Source of the DNA: JALYGJ01 sp036558545
Lineage (GTDB): Bacteria > Chloroflexota > Limnocylindria > Limnocylindrales > CSP1-4
Direction: 5' to 3'
Length of the DNA: 62,226 bases
Assembly (NCBI GenBank): GCA_036558545.1
Contig: DATBFJ010000052.1
Span: 1 to 62,226 of the forward strand
A program made the position numbers and the translations under genes. The notes under the pieces are model-generated. The model had not been told where the DNA came from. It made no database searches and saw only the letters and a list, made by a program, of their open reading frames with translations. Position 1 is the first letter of the stretch; every line of letters begins with the position of its first letter. Of the stretch, positions 45,756 through 53,305 are shown piece by piece.

Positions 45756-45780
45756 CGTGATGAAAGCGAGGAGCAAGCTC

Positions 45781-46806
45781 ATGACAGTTCGGGTCGGAAT
45801 CAATGGCTTCGGACGAATCGGCCGCCAGTCGCTGCGGGCACTCATCGAGCGCACGAGCCAGGTCGAGGTGGTCGCGGTTAACGATCTCGTCGACGCACAA
45901 ACGAATGCCTTGCTCTTCAAGCACGATTCGACCTATGGGGCGTATCAAGGGACGGTCGAACACGCCGAGAAAGCGCTTATCGTCGATGGCCACAAAATCA
46001 AGGTCTTCGCGGAATCAGTCCCTTCAGCTCTGCCCTGGGGCGACCTGGGCGTCGACATCGTGCTGGAATCAACAGGAAAATTCCGCGACCCAGATCAAGC
46101 CCGAGCGCATCTCGACGGCGGAGCCAGGAAGGTCATCATCAGCGCTCCGGCGTCGGCCGCCGACTTCACTGTCGTTCTCGGTGTCAATGAACATCTCTAT
46201 GACCCTGAAACCCAGCACATCATCAGCAACGGCTCGTGCACGACGAACTGCCTTGTCCCGGCAGTCAAGGTCGTACATGACCTCGTCACCATCGAGCGCG
46301 GCCTAATGAACACGGTTCACTCCTACACGAGTTCGCAACGGCTGCTCGACACGGCCCACAAGGATCCGCGCCGCGCGCGTGCGGCGGCCCAGAACATCAT
46401 CCCGACCACAAGCGGCGCGACACGGACACTGGGCGTAGTCATGCCGGAGCTCGATGGCAAGTTCGACGGCTTCAGCCTGCGTGTCCCGACACCGACAGTC
46501 AGCATCGTCGACTTCACCGCAGATGTGGCCCGTGCGACTTCGGTCGAAGAGCTCAACGCCGCCTTTGGAAGCGCTGAGGCTGGCCCAATGAAAGGCATTC
46601 TTGGCGTCAGCGATGAGCCGCTCGTTTCAAGCGACTTCCGCGGCGACAGCCGCTCATCGATCATCGATTCGAAGATGACGATGGTGACCGGCGGAACGAT
46701 GGTCAAGGTCCTTGCCTGGTACGACAACGAGTGGGGCTTCAGCTGTCGCATCGCCGACCTTGTTGGCCTGATCGCCTCGAAACTGCCCGCTGCTGGCCAA
46801 AAGTAA
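45781..46806 (+). CDS. gap: Glyceraldehyde-3-phosphate dehydrogenase, type I
   Basis: 341-residue NAD(P)-dependent GAPDH. N-terminus VRVGINGFGRIGRQSLRAL; catalytic Cys in SNGSCTTNCLVP; His in VHSYTSSQRLLD; C-terminal WYDNEWGFSCRIADL. This copy stands apart from other glycolytic genes and behind a stress-type promoter, so it is probably a second, condition-specific isoform; whether another gap exists elsewhere cannot be seen. Start at 45781 chosen from promoter position and ribosome-binding site. Confidence 0.95.
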   Translation: MTVRVGINGFGRIGRQSLRALIERTSQVEVVAVNDLVDAQTNALLFKHDSTYGAYQGTVEHAEKALIVDGHKIKVFAESVPSALPWGDLGVDIVLESTGKFRDPDQARAHLDGGARKVIISAPASAADFTVVLGVNEHLYDPETQHIISNGSCTTNCLVPAVKVVHDLVTIERGLMNTVHSYTSSQRLLDTAHKDPRRARAAAQNIIPTTSGATRTLGVVMPELDGKFDGFSLRVPTPTVSIVDFTADVARATSVEELNAAFGSAEAGPMKGILGVSDEPLVSSDFRGDSRSSIIDSKMTMVTGGTMVKVLAWYDNEWGFSCRIADLVGLIASKLPAAGQK

Positions 46807-46822
46807 GCTTCTAGGAGCAGCT

Positions 46823-47200
46823 GTGGTCCAACCTCGACGCCCGCCGCGCGAACGTTTCGCCGGAGCAGAGCATGTTTTCAACCTGCACCAGATCGCTGCT
46901 CGGCTGCGTGATGAGCGCGAGCCTGTCCGCGACGGACACCGGCAGATGACGCTTTATCACGCGCCACCTGTCACGCTTATCCTCTTCGACTTCGAAAAAG
47001 GCGCGCTGTTGGCTGACCACGAGGCTGATGCGCAGGTGACGATCCTCGCCTTGACCGGCTTACTTGAGGTCTCGACCCAGTCACAGGCGCACCGACTGCC
47101 GGCGGGTTCGCTCCTTGTCCTTGCTCCGCGCGTCCGCCATGACGTGTTGGCAGCCGAACGGAGCCAGATGCTGCTCACCGTGACTCTGGCGACCGAGTAA
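46823..47200 (+). CDS. Cupin-like protein
   Basis: 125-residue small beta-barrel protein. HEADAQVTILALTGLLEVST and HRLPAGSLLVLAPRVRHDVLA correspond to the two cupin motifs. GTG start at 46823 with AGGAG upstream; 16 nt after gap, so co-transcribed with it. The first ~30 residues are basic and not conserved. Function unknown. Confidence 0.8.
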   Translation: MVQPRRPPRERFAGAEHVFNLHQIAARLRDEREPVRDGHRQMTLYHAPPVTLILFDFEKGALLADHEADAQVTILALTGLLEVSTQSQAHRLPAGSLLVLAPRVRHDVLAAERSQMLLTVTLATE

Positions 47201-47244
47201 GCGCACGGTCGTCTACTGCGCCTTGAGGGGCCCGCGCAGATCGT

Positions 47245-47300
47245 ATTCACGCAAGATTCACGCCCTTATCGGCGGCACTGCACCGCAGCCGTCATACGGT
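47245..47300 (+). promoter_or_regulatory. TTCACG-type promoter of the AhpD-like gene
   Basis: ATTCACG (47245), ATTCACG (47256), TATCGGC (47267) and TACGGT at 47295, here 50 rather than 49 nt after the first repeat. The leader also holds a CTCCGC/GCGGAG hairpin (47322-47342). Confidence 0.65.
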
Positions 47301-47368
47301 GGTTTTCAACGTTAACGAGTGCTCCGCCCGGGCGATGCGGAGTTTCACAGCGCGAAGGGATTCCCGCC

Positions 47369-47833
47369 ATGCGATTGGACTACCGCCATGAGCTTCCCAC
47401 GGCATCGAGGGCTATGAGTCAGCTCGAGCGCGTCGTGGAAGCAAGTACGCTCGAACCAAAAATGCGCGAGCTGATCAAGTTGCGCGCCTCGCAAATCAAT
47501 GGCTGCGCCTATTGCGTAGACATGCACACAAAGGACGCCCAGGCAATGGGCGAGGCTGTGCAGCGCCTACACCTCGTCGCGGTCTGGCGCGAGGCACCCG
47601 TCTTCTCGTCTCGAGAGCGAGCAGCGCTCGCCTGGACCGAGGCGCTCACCCTGCTACCAGAGACCGGCGCGCCCGATGACGTCTATGCCGAGGTGGCACG
47701 CGAATTCGGACCCGCGGAGCAGGTCGCGCTGACGCTCGCGATCGTCGCGATCAACGGTTGGAATCGACTCGCCGTCGGCTTCCGGCAGCCCGTTGGCGCA
47801 TACGTTTCGCACCTTCATCGCGTGTCGGCGTAG
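47369..47833 (+). CDS. Carboxymuconolactone decarboxylase / AhpD-like protein
   Basis: 154-residue all-helical AhpD-like protein. The redox motif CAYCVDMHTKDA (CxxC followed by His) is intact, as in alkylhydroperoxidase AhpD and peroxidase-related members; ELIKLRASQINGCAYC is the classic signature. Likely peroxide or thiol-redox defence. First gene of AhpD-DinB-like-deoC, behind a TTCACG-type promoter. Confidence 0.92.
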   Translation: MRLDYRHELPTASRAMSQLERVVEASTLEPKMRELIKLRASQINGCAYCVDMHTKDAQAMGEAVQRLHLVAVWREAPVFSSRERAALAWTEALTLLPETGAPDDVYAEVAREFGPAEQVALTLAIVAINGWNRLAVGFRQPVGAYVSHLHRVSA

Positions 47834-47841
47834 ACAACGTA

Positions 47842-48393
47842 ATGAGCCGACTCGCGAGCATGGCCGCCGCCGGCGTCGTGCTTCCCGACCTACCAGGCGG
47901 ACACCCTTTCGATGCCGAGATCGAAGCCGAACGCGTCGGATGGGCTGAGTTAGTTGATCTCGTCGATTCGCTCGATCCGGATGAGCTCGCGCGACCCGGC
48001 TACTACCGCCGACCGGACTGGTCGGTCATCGACGTTGTCGCCCACATCGGGATGTGGCTGGCCGAGGCTGGCATACAGCTCGAACGAATAATGGCCGGCA
48101 CATACGAGCGCGCCGAGGTGGACATCGACGCGCTCAACGCGGAATTCCGGGCGGGAATGCATGGTCAACCGTGGAGCGTCGTTCTGACCCAGGCGCAGGC
48201 GTCGCGCAACCGCATGCTCGAAGTTTGGTGCTCGTTACCGACCCGCGACGAGGATGCCGCGTGGTGGGTCGCGAAGGCAGGGGCGCAGCACTACCGGGAC
48301 CACGTTGGTCGGCTACGCGCTTGGGTCCTCGAACTACACAGGGGCCGAACCAAGACTCCGCGGGCACCTGCGGTCACCCAAGGCTCATCCTGA
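47842..48393 (+). CDS. DinB/maleylpyruvate-isomerase-like protein
   Basis: 183-residue protein resembling the DinB-like four-helix-bundle family: WAELVDLVDSLDPDELARPGYY, DWSVIDVVAHIGMWLAEAG, and a C-terminal HYRDHVGRLRAWV helix with the family's conserved His positions. Metal-dependent thiol-transferase relatives use mycothiol or bacillithiol; the substrate here is unknown. ATG at 47842, 8 nt after the AhpD-like stop. Confidence 0.75.
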   Translation: MSRLASMAAAGVVLPDLPGGHPFDAEIEAERVGWAELVDLVDSLDPDELARPGYYRRPDWSVIDVVAHIGMWLAEAGIQLERIMAGTYERAEVDIDALNAEFRAGMHGQPWSVVLTQAQASRNRMLEVWCSLPTRDEDAAWWVAKAGAQHYRDHVGRLRAWVLELHRGRTKTPRAPAVTQGSS

Positions 48394-49100
48394 TGTCTGC
48401 CGCGCATGGACTTACGCGCCTGCATCCCGAGTCTCCAATGGATGTCGCGCGGCTGGCGAGCCATCTCGACCACACGATTCTTCGCCCTGATGCGCGCCAG
48501 ATTGACGTTGAGCAGGCGTGTCGGGTTGCTCGCGATTTTGGTTGCGCGGCGGTCTGCGTCAACGCAATTCATGTTGCGTTGTCTGGTCGGCTGCTCGCCG
48601 GCTCGTCGGTGCATGTAGTCGCTGTAGTCGGCTTTCCGTTTGGAGCGACGTACACCGAGGTCAAGGTGCTCGAGACCGAACTGGCCGTTCGAGATGGAGC
48701 CGACGAGATCGACATGGTGATCTCGATCGGCCAGCTCAAAGACGACCAACTGGAACTCATCGAGCACGACATTTCGGCCGTCGTGGCCGCCGCGGCGGGG
48801 CGGCCGGTCAAGGTAATCCTCGAATGCGGACTGCTGACCGACAAGCAGAAGAAAGCGGGGACTAGGGTTGCCGCCAGGGCCGGTGCCGCTTTGGTGAAGA
48901 CGTCGACAGGTTTTCTCGGCTCAGGCGCGACGGTGCACGATGTGACGCTGCTGCATGAGACAGGCGGCACCAAGCTGTCAGTAAAGGCAACTGGCGGTAT
49001 TCGATTCTTTGAAGATGCCGTGGCGCTGATTGAGGCGGGCGCATCGCGTCTCGGTGCGAGTCGCACCGAGGAGATTCTTGAGTCGCGCGTAGTCGTTTAG
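48393..49100 (+). CDS. deoC: Deoxyribose-phosphate aldolase
   Basis: 235-residue DeoC: HLDHTILRPDARQIDVEQAC, CVNAIHVAL, VGFPFGATYTEVKVLE, the acidic DEIDMVISIGQL, VILECGLL, and the Schiff-base lysine in ALVKTSTGF. Cleaves deoxyribose-5-phosphate to glyceraldehyde-3-phosphate and acetaldehyde, feeding GAPDH. The ATG at 48393 shares its A with the preceding stop; a start at 48438 is also possible. Confidence 0.94.
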   Translation: MSAAHGLTRLHPESPMDVARLASHLDHTILRPDARQIDVEQACRVARDFGCAAVCVNAIHVALSGRLLAGSSVHVVAVVGFPFGATYTEVKVLETELAVRDGADEIDMVISIGQLKDDQLELIEHDISAVVAAAAGRPVKVILECGLLTDKQKKAGTRVAARAGAALVKTSTGFLGSGATVHDVTLLHETGGTKLSVKATGGIRFFEDAVALIEAGASRLGASRTEEILESRVVV

Positions 49101-49240
49101 TCGACACGGCACGCGGACGAGGAAGCGCCTCCGAGTATTCAGCCCGCTGAACACTTAGCTGAGCCGATCCCGTAGTGGCGGTAATTGGAGTTAGGACGCC
49201 AGACCAGCGTTGCCACAGGACCGCCCGGCTTGAACTTGGA

Positions 49241-49295
49241 ATTCACGTGCTGTTCACCGACGTTCCCGCGGCATTGCACGAGCGCTGCATATCGT
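49241..49295 (+). promoter_or_regulatory. TTCACG-type promoter of the copper/nitrite operon
   Basis: ATTCACG (49241), GTTCACC (49252), TTCCCGC (49263) and TATCGT at 49290 (+49). Predicted transcript start near 49302, 41 nt before the first ATG of the small membrane protein-cupredoxin-nirK run. Confidence 0.7.
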
Positions 49296-49342
49296 CTTTG
49301 GCGTGAGCCGTTAGAAGACGGTCGATCCAGCTGGAGTCCTTT

Positions 49343-49627
49343 ATGCGAGCGATGGCACTCATGCGACGAATACTTCGCGAATTCGCGCGGGTTCCGCTGT
49401 GGTCGAAGCTCGGCTTGGGCGTGATCGCGATCGGACTGTCTGCCGATTTGTTCGCGCATCTCAGCGCAGTTGGCGAACACGATCATGGCGGCGCGACAGG
49501 ACCGGAATTATCGGCTCACTTGGTCGTCTTTATCGGCATGGCCCTCGTCCTGGTCGGGGTTGTGCTTGACGGGCTTCGCTCACGCCAGACGCGTGAGCCC
49601 GCACAAACTCAGAGGGAGGCACATTGA
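49343..49627 (+). CDS. Small membrane protein (two helices)
   Basis: 94-residue protein with two transmembrane segments (about residues 20-40 and 58-78) and a His/Asp-rich loop between (VGEHDHGGATGPELSAH) that could bind metal. Not recognised. Alternative starts at the third and seventh residues exist. First gene of a run with another membrane protein, a cupredoxin and nirK; its stop shares one base with the next start. Confidence 0.7.
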   Translation: MRAMALMRRILREFARVPLWSKLGLGVIAIGLSADLFAHLSAVGEHDHGGATGPELSAHLVVFIGMALVLVGVVLDGLRSRQTREPAQTQREAH

Positions 49628-49926
49628 TGCCATTCGGAGAATTCATCAACCAGATCCCCGCGCTCGGTTTCCTGGCGATCCACGCGGCGTTGTTCTTGAT
49701 CGGCTCGTACTTTGCCTGGCGCTCGTTTGGCGCGGGAGCCGCCCTGCTCGGGTGGGGTTTCACGCTGTTCGCTCTGGCCGAACTGAGCTACATGACATAT
49801 CACCTCGATTGGACCGTATTCCTGTTCGCGCACACCGTGAGCGAGGTGCTTGACCTACTCGCGTTCGTGCTGATCTTCGTCTGGGCCGTGCAATACGCGA
49901 CAACTACGGCAGTCCGCGCGCGTTGA
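49627..49926 (+). CDS. Small membrane protein (three helices)
   Basis: 99-residue protein, three hydrophobic segments (about residues 8-30, 36-55, 64-90), with an acidic residue in helix two (FTLFALAELSYMTYHLDW). Not recognised. Sits between the two-helix protein and the cupredoxin with overlaps at both ends, implying a shared transcript and possibly a membrane partner of the copper proteins. Confidence 0.7.
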   Translation: MPFGEFINQIPALGFLAIHAALFLIGSYFAWRSFGAGAALLGWGFTLFALAELSYMTYHLDWTVFLFAHTVSEVLDLLAFVLIFVWAVQYATTTAVRAR

Positions 49927-49931
49927 CTCCG

Positions 49932-50339
49932 ATGCCTTTCCTCCTCCATGCGAGTGCCGAGCGACCCCCCCGTTCGGCACTCGCCGTTCTCTTCACAGGT
50001 GTCATCGTCCTTTTGATCGCGGCATGCGCTCAGGCGAATGCCCCGGCCACGCCGGTTATGACGAACCAAGTTGATCTGCCGCGTTCATATCGATTTGCGC
50101 CCGAGAACATCACGGTGCCAACGGGGACAACGGTCACGTGGACCAATAACGACAACTTCACGCATTCGGTGCGCTTCGACGGCAGCGACGAAGTTCGGGT
50201 CATGAAGCCGGGCGAGACTGTCAGTCACGATTTCCCGGCACCCGGGCTTTACCACTACATCTGCACGTTTCATCCCCAAGATATGCAGGGCACGGTCCTT
50301 GTTGATCCAGCTGGTCAGATCGACCCGGGCTCGAGCTGA
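49932..50339 (+). CDS. Cupredoxin-domain lipoprotein (plastocyanin-like)
   Basis: About 135-residue secreted lipoprotein: hydrophobic leader with lipobox LLIAAC, then a single cupredoxin domain. Type-1 copper ligands: His in NDNFTHSVRF, then Cys, His and Met in YICTFHPQDM. A periplasmic/extracellular electron carrier. Start is uncertain: ATG 49932 is used here, while a TTG at 49923 would overlap the previous stop (TTGA). Followed by nirK after 82 nt; a degenerate copy lies at 52.2 kb. Confidence 0.88.
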   Translation: MPFLLHASAERPPRSALAVLFTGVIVLLIAACAQANAPATPVMTNQVDLPRSYRFAPENITVPTGTTVTWTNNDNFTHSVRFDGSDEVRVMKPGETVSHDFPAPGLYHYICTFHPQDMQGTVLVDPAGQIDPGSS

Positions 50340-50421
50340 TCGAACTGTTCGCGTTGATGCGGCTAGCACCACCCAGTCTTCGTTACTGCTGCCCCACGAG
50401 AGGTTCTGAGGTCTCAACGGG

Positions 50422-52020
50422 ATGAACGTTGCGCGCGCAATAGCCCTTGTCGTCATCGCGGTGTTCCTTGTCGGCTGCACCGCCCGGCACGCACCGGGGA
50501 CGCCGGCGCCCAGTGGCGCCGCTCAGGCGTCCCCTGCCGCAACGGGCGACGGCGGCGCAACTGGGCAAGTGGCCGCGGCCGACTCGGTCCTCCCGCAGCT
50601 GACGCCGAAGGCGCAGCTTCAGCCTATGCCGGCCGGCGAGGTCAACGTGGCGTATGCGCCGAACGTGCCGCCCGCAGCGACGCGCACCAACCAGGCCATC
50701 GTCGACGTCCATTTCGACGTCGTCGAGGGCGCCAAGGCGATCGATCTGAACGGCGTCACGTACACGACATGGGGCTACCGACTCCATGGCGACAGCCAGG
50801 TGACGACCGGAACGCCGGGTCCGATGATCCGCGCGCGGGTCGGCGACATCCTGCGCTTCACGCTCACAAACGACGGCACGATGCCGCACAACGTCGACTT
50901 CCACGCAGTCACCGGCCAGGGCGGCGGTGCCAAGGACCTGACCGTCGCGCCGGGCCAGAGCGCAACGATCGAGGCGCGACTCCTGTACCCGGGCATATTC
51001 ATGTACCACTGCGCCGCGGGCGACGTGCCAGACCACATCAGTCAGGGCATGTACGGCGGCATCCTGGTCGACCCTGAGACGCCACTGCCGAAGGTCGAGC
51101 ACGAGCTGTACATAGTTCAGTCCGAGGTCTACACGACCAAGGAGGCGAACGGAAATCTGATCACCGACCGTGCCGCGATCACGAACGAGACGCCTACTTA
51201 CGTCGTGTTCAACGGCGCCGTCGGCTCCCTGACCGGCGCCAACGCGCCCAAGGTCCAGGTCGGTGACACGACGCGCATTTACTTCGTTAACGCAGGCCTC
51301 AACCTTGACTCCAACTTCCATCCGATCGGCTCGCACTGGGACCGCGTCTGGGAAGACGGCGGCCTGCTCAATGCGCCTCTGCGCGGGATCCAGACGGTCC
51401 TCGTTCCAGCCGGGGGCGGCACCGTTGTCGACCTGGTCGCCCAGGTTCCACAGACCATCGTGCTCGTCGACCACGCTCTTGCGCGAGCGTTCGACAAGGG
51501 TGCGATCGGCCAGATCGTGGTTACCGGCGACCCGAATCCGGAGATTTATCAGGGCTTCCCGGTACCGAGTATTGCGCCCTCCGCGTCGCCGAGCGACGAG
51601 CCTTCGGTGGATGTGAGCTCACCGGTGCCCAGCGCGATGGCCAGTTCGACTCCGTCGGGATCGGCTGTTCCGGCAGGGTCGGCATCGCCAGCCGCTTCAG
51701 TCACGAACTACACCGTCAACATCGCCGTGGGCGCCAGCACCTACCAGCCCGATGGCGCGGGCGACGAGTACGCCGACAGCGAGAACCCACCCGATTACGT
51801 TCCCAACGTGCTCATGATTCCGCTCGGTGCCACTGTCACGTGGACCAATAACGACTCGGACATGGTCCACACGGTCACGGCCGCCGACGGCTCATTCGAT
51901 TCGGGCATGCTCCAGTTCGGGCAGTCGTGGTCGTACACATTCGACAAGCCCGGCGACTTCGACTACGCGTGCACACCGCATCCATGGATGAGGGGCCGCG
52001 TAAGCGTGATGATGCACTGA
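50422..52020 (+). CDS. nirK: Copper nitrite reductase with fused C-terminal cupredoxin, lipoprotein
   Basis: 532 residues: lipobox LVGC (Cys19), Ala/Pro/Gly-rich linker, two-domain NirK core (about 70-375), Ser/Pro-rich linker, and an extra cupredoxin domain (about 425-532). All NirK ligands align: type-1 copper His156, Cys197, His205, Met210; type-2 copper His161, His196, His351; catalytic Asp159 and His300. The C-terminal domain has its own set (DMVHTV and YACTPHPWM). It should reduce nitrite to NO on the outer face of the membrane, with the fused domain as likely electron entry. Confidence 0.93.
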   Translation: MNVARAIALVVIAVFLVGCTARHAPGTPAPSGAAQASPAATGDGGATGQVAAADSVLPQLTPKAQLQPMPAGEVNVAYAPNVPPAATRTNQAIVDVHFDVVEGAKAIDLNGVTYTTWGYRLHGDSQVTTGTPGPMIRARVGDILRFTLTNDGTMPHNVDFHAVTGQGGGAKDLTVAPGQSATIEARLLYPGIFMYHCAAGDVPDHISQGMYGGILVDPETPLPKVEHELYIVQSEVYTTKEANGNLITDRAAITNETPTYVVFNGAVGSLTGANAPKVQVGDTTRIYFVNAGLNLDSNFHPIGSHWDRVWEDGGLLNAPLRGIQTVLVPAGGGTVVDLVAQVPQTIVLVDHALARAFDKGAIGQIVVTGDPNPEIYQGFPVPSIAPSASPSDEPSVDVSSPVPSAMASSTPSGSAVPAGSASPAASVTNYTVNIAVGASTYQPDGAGDEYADSENPPDYVPNVLMIPLGATVTWTNNDSDMVHTVTAADGSFDSGMLQFGQSWSYTFDKPGDFDYACTPHPWMRGRVSVMMH

Positions 52021-52189
52021 GGCGAAGCGCCCATCACGCCGCCTATAACGTCGATAACGATTGACCGTTAACTCCTCGGGGCTTTCGGAGGCTACAGCGC
52101 CGTGCCGCGTCCAGACGCAATGGTCAACGCGAGCGCGACGGCGCTGGACGCGCGGATGACCGCTGCCCCTACAGCGGCAGTCGCGCTAG

Positions 52190-52389
52190 TCGAGCAGCAC
52201 GCCGACGAGATCGGTCACGGTCAGGCGCTCAAGCTGGGCGAAAGCGTGATCGGCGATTTCGCGACAGTCGGGCGGTACGACTACATCTCCACCTTCCACC
52301 CGCCGGATATGCAGGTCACAGTCCAGGTTGATGCAGCGCGTGAGATCGATCCAGGCCTGAGCTCTTCGAACCGTTCGCGTACGCGGTGA
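52190..52389 (+). pseudogene. Degenerate copy of the 49932 cupredoxin
   Basis: The frame translates to a sequence alignable with the C-terminal half of the 49932 cupredoxin (KLGESVIGDF..., YISTFHPPDMQVTVQVDA, REIDPGLSS). The copper Cys has become Ser and the upstream half with the first His ligand is unrecognisable. Nucleotide similarity continues past the stop codon of the parent gene, which shows a DNA duplication rather than a distant paralogue. An open frame starting at 52102 spans it but has no leader. Confidence 0.7.
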
Positions 52390-52532
52390 GCGCCGACAAG
52401 CTCGGTCGCGGCGGGTTGACAGCTTCGAGCCTCCAAGCCTGATCGCTTGCGTCTCGCGAGACAAGTCCCACCAAGCACCGTCGCGGTTGAGCCATTTCGT
52501 CGGCACTTCGCATCCCGAAGGGGGCGCGCTCC

Positions 52533-52587
52533 ATTCACGCGGCGTTCACGCCAGTTCGAGCGGGCGTTCCTTCTCGCCGCATACGTT
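52533..52587 (+). promoter_or_regulatory. TTCACG-type promoter of the second cupredoxin
   Basis: ATTCACG (52533), GTTCACG (52544), TTCGAGC (52555) and TACGTT at 52582 (+49). Leader of about 70 nt to the GTG at 52663. Confidence 0.7.
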
Positions 52588-52662
52588 TGTACGACGGGCT
52601 GCTACGCGCCACAGGTACTAGCCCGCAATTCGCTTCACCCCAAACGAGATAAGGAGACGAAC

Positions 52663-53085
52663 GTGTCATCAGTCAGATCGGGCGGCATCGTGCTCGCCAC
52701 GGTCCTAGCTCTCAGCGCCTGCGCCGGGACGAAGACGACCCCGGGCGACAGCGTCCCAGCCGTCACCCCGGCAGCTACTGCTGCTGCATCGTTGCCGACG
52801 TCAGAAAACGTGAACATCAGCGTCGCCACGGCCGCTGGAACAGATTTGCGGTTTGAACCCGGCACACAGACGGTACCTGCCGGAGCAACAGTCGCCCTGA
52901 TGTTCGAGAACCTGTCGGCGATGCCCCACAACCTGACGTTCGAAGCGCCGATCTCGGCCGCAACATCTACGGTCGTTGATCCTGGTGCAACGGAAACGAT
53001 CAGCTTCATCGCTCCTGAGGCTGGCGAATACTCCTTCGCCTGCACCCTGCATCCAGGCATGTCCGGGACCCTCATCGTCCAATAG
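52663..53085 (+). CDS. Cupredoxin-domain lipoprotein
   Basis: 140-residue lipoprotein: lipobox LALSAC, Thr/Ala/Pro linker, then a cupredoxin domain with copper ligands His in AMPHNLTF and Cys, His, Met in FACTLHPGM. GTG start with AAGGAG upstream. Likely extracytoplasmic electron carrier serving NirK or an oxidase. Transcribed alone from its own TTCACG-type promoter; a 7-bp hairpin lies at 53194-53213 but has no T tract. Confidence 0.9.
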   Translation: MSSVRSGGIVLATVLALSACAGTKTTPGDSVPAVTPAATAAASLPTSENVNISVATAAGTDLRFEPGTQTVPAGATVALMFENLSAMPHNLTFEAPISAATSTVVDPGATETISFIAPEAGEYSFACTLHPGMSGTLIVQ

Positions 53086-53305
53086 CTTGCGACCCTGAAA
53101 ACGAGCAGCTACTCCGAGTACCGATTGACCGAGTACGCGGCCGAGCGACGCGGAGGTAACGATCGGACGGCGCCAGCAAACTTCGCCAGCTGCGGTGAAA
53201 CGAGGCTTTCACCCCTGAGCCACGTGTGCACATCGACCCACTGACCGCGCTGAACCGACCGCGATCGGTTTCCTCAGCAGAAGTTTGGCCTGAACGACCC
53301 AGCTG

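Noticed and set aside
35538..48640. Search for a CRISPR array or mobile element that would explain island formation
   Set aside because: No evenly spaced repeats, transposase, integrase or terminal inverted repeats were seen; the repeated 7-mers are promoter elements.
52102..52189. Reading 52102-52389 as an intact small gene
   Set aside because: It lacks a signal peptide and the first copper ligand, and its second half is a degraded copy of the 49932 cupredoxin.
53194..53213. GGTGAAA and TTTCACC between the second cupredoxin and the baeRF gene
   Set aside because: The elements are inverted, forming a hairpin, not the 11-bp direct repeat of the regulon box, and no TAnnnT lies at +49.
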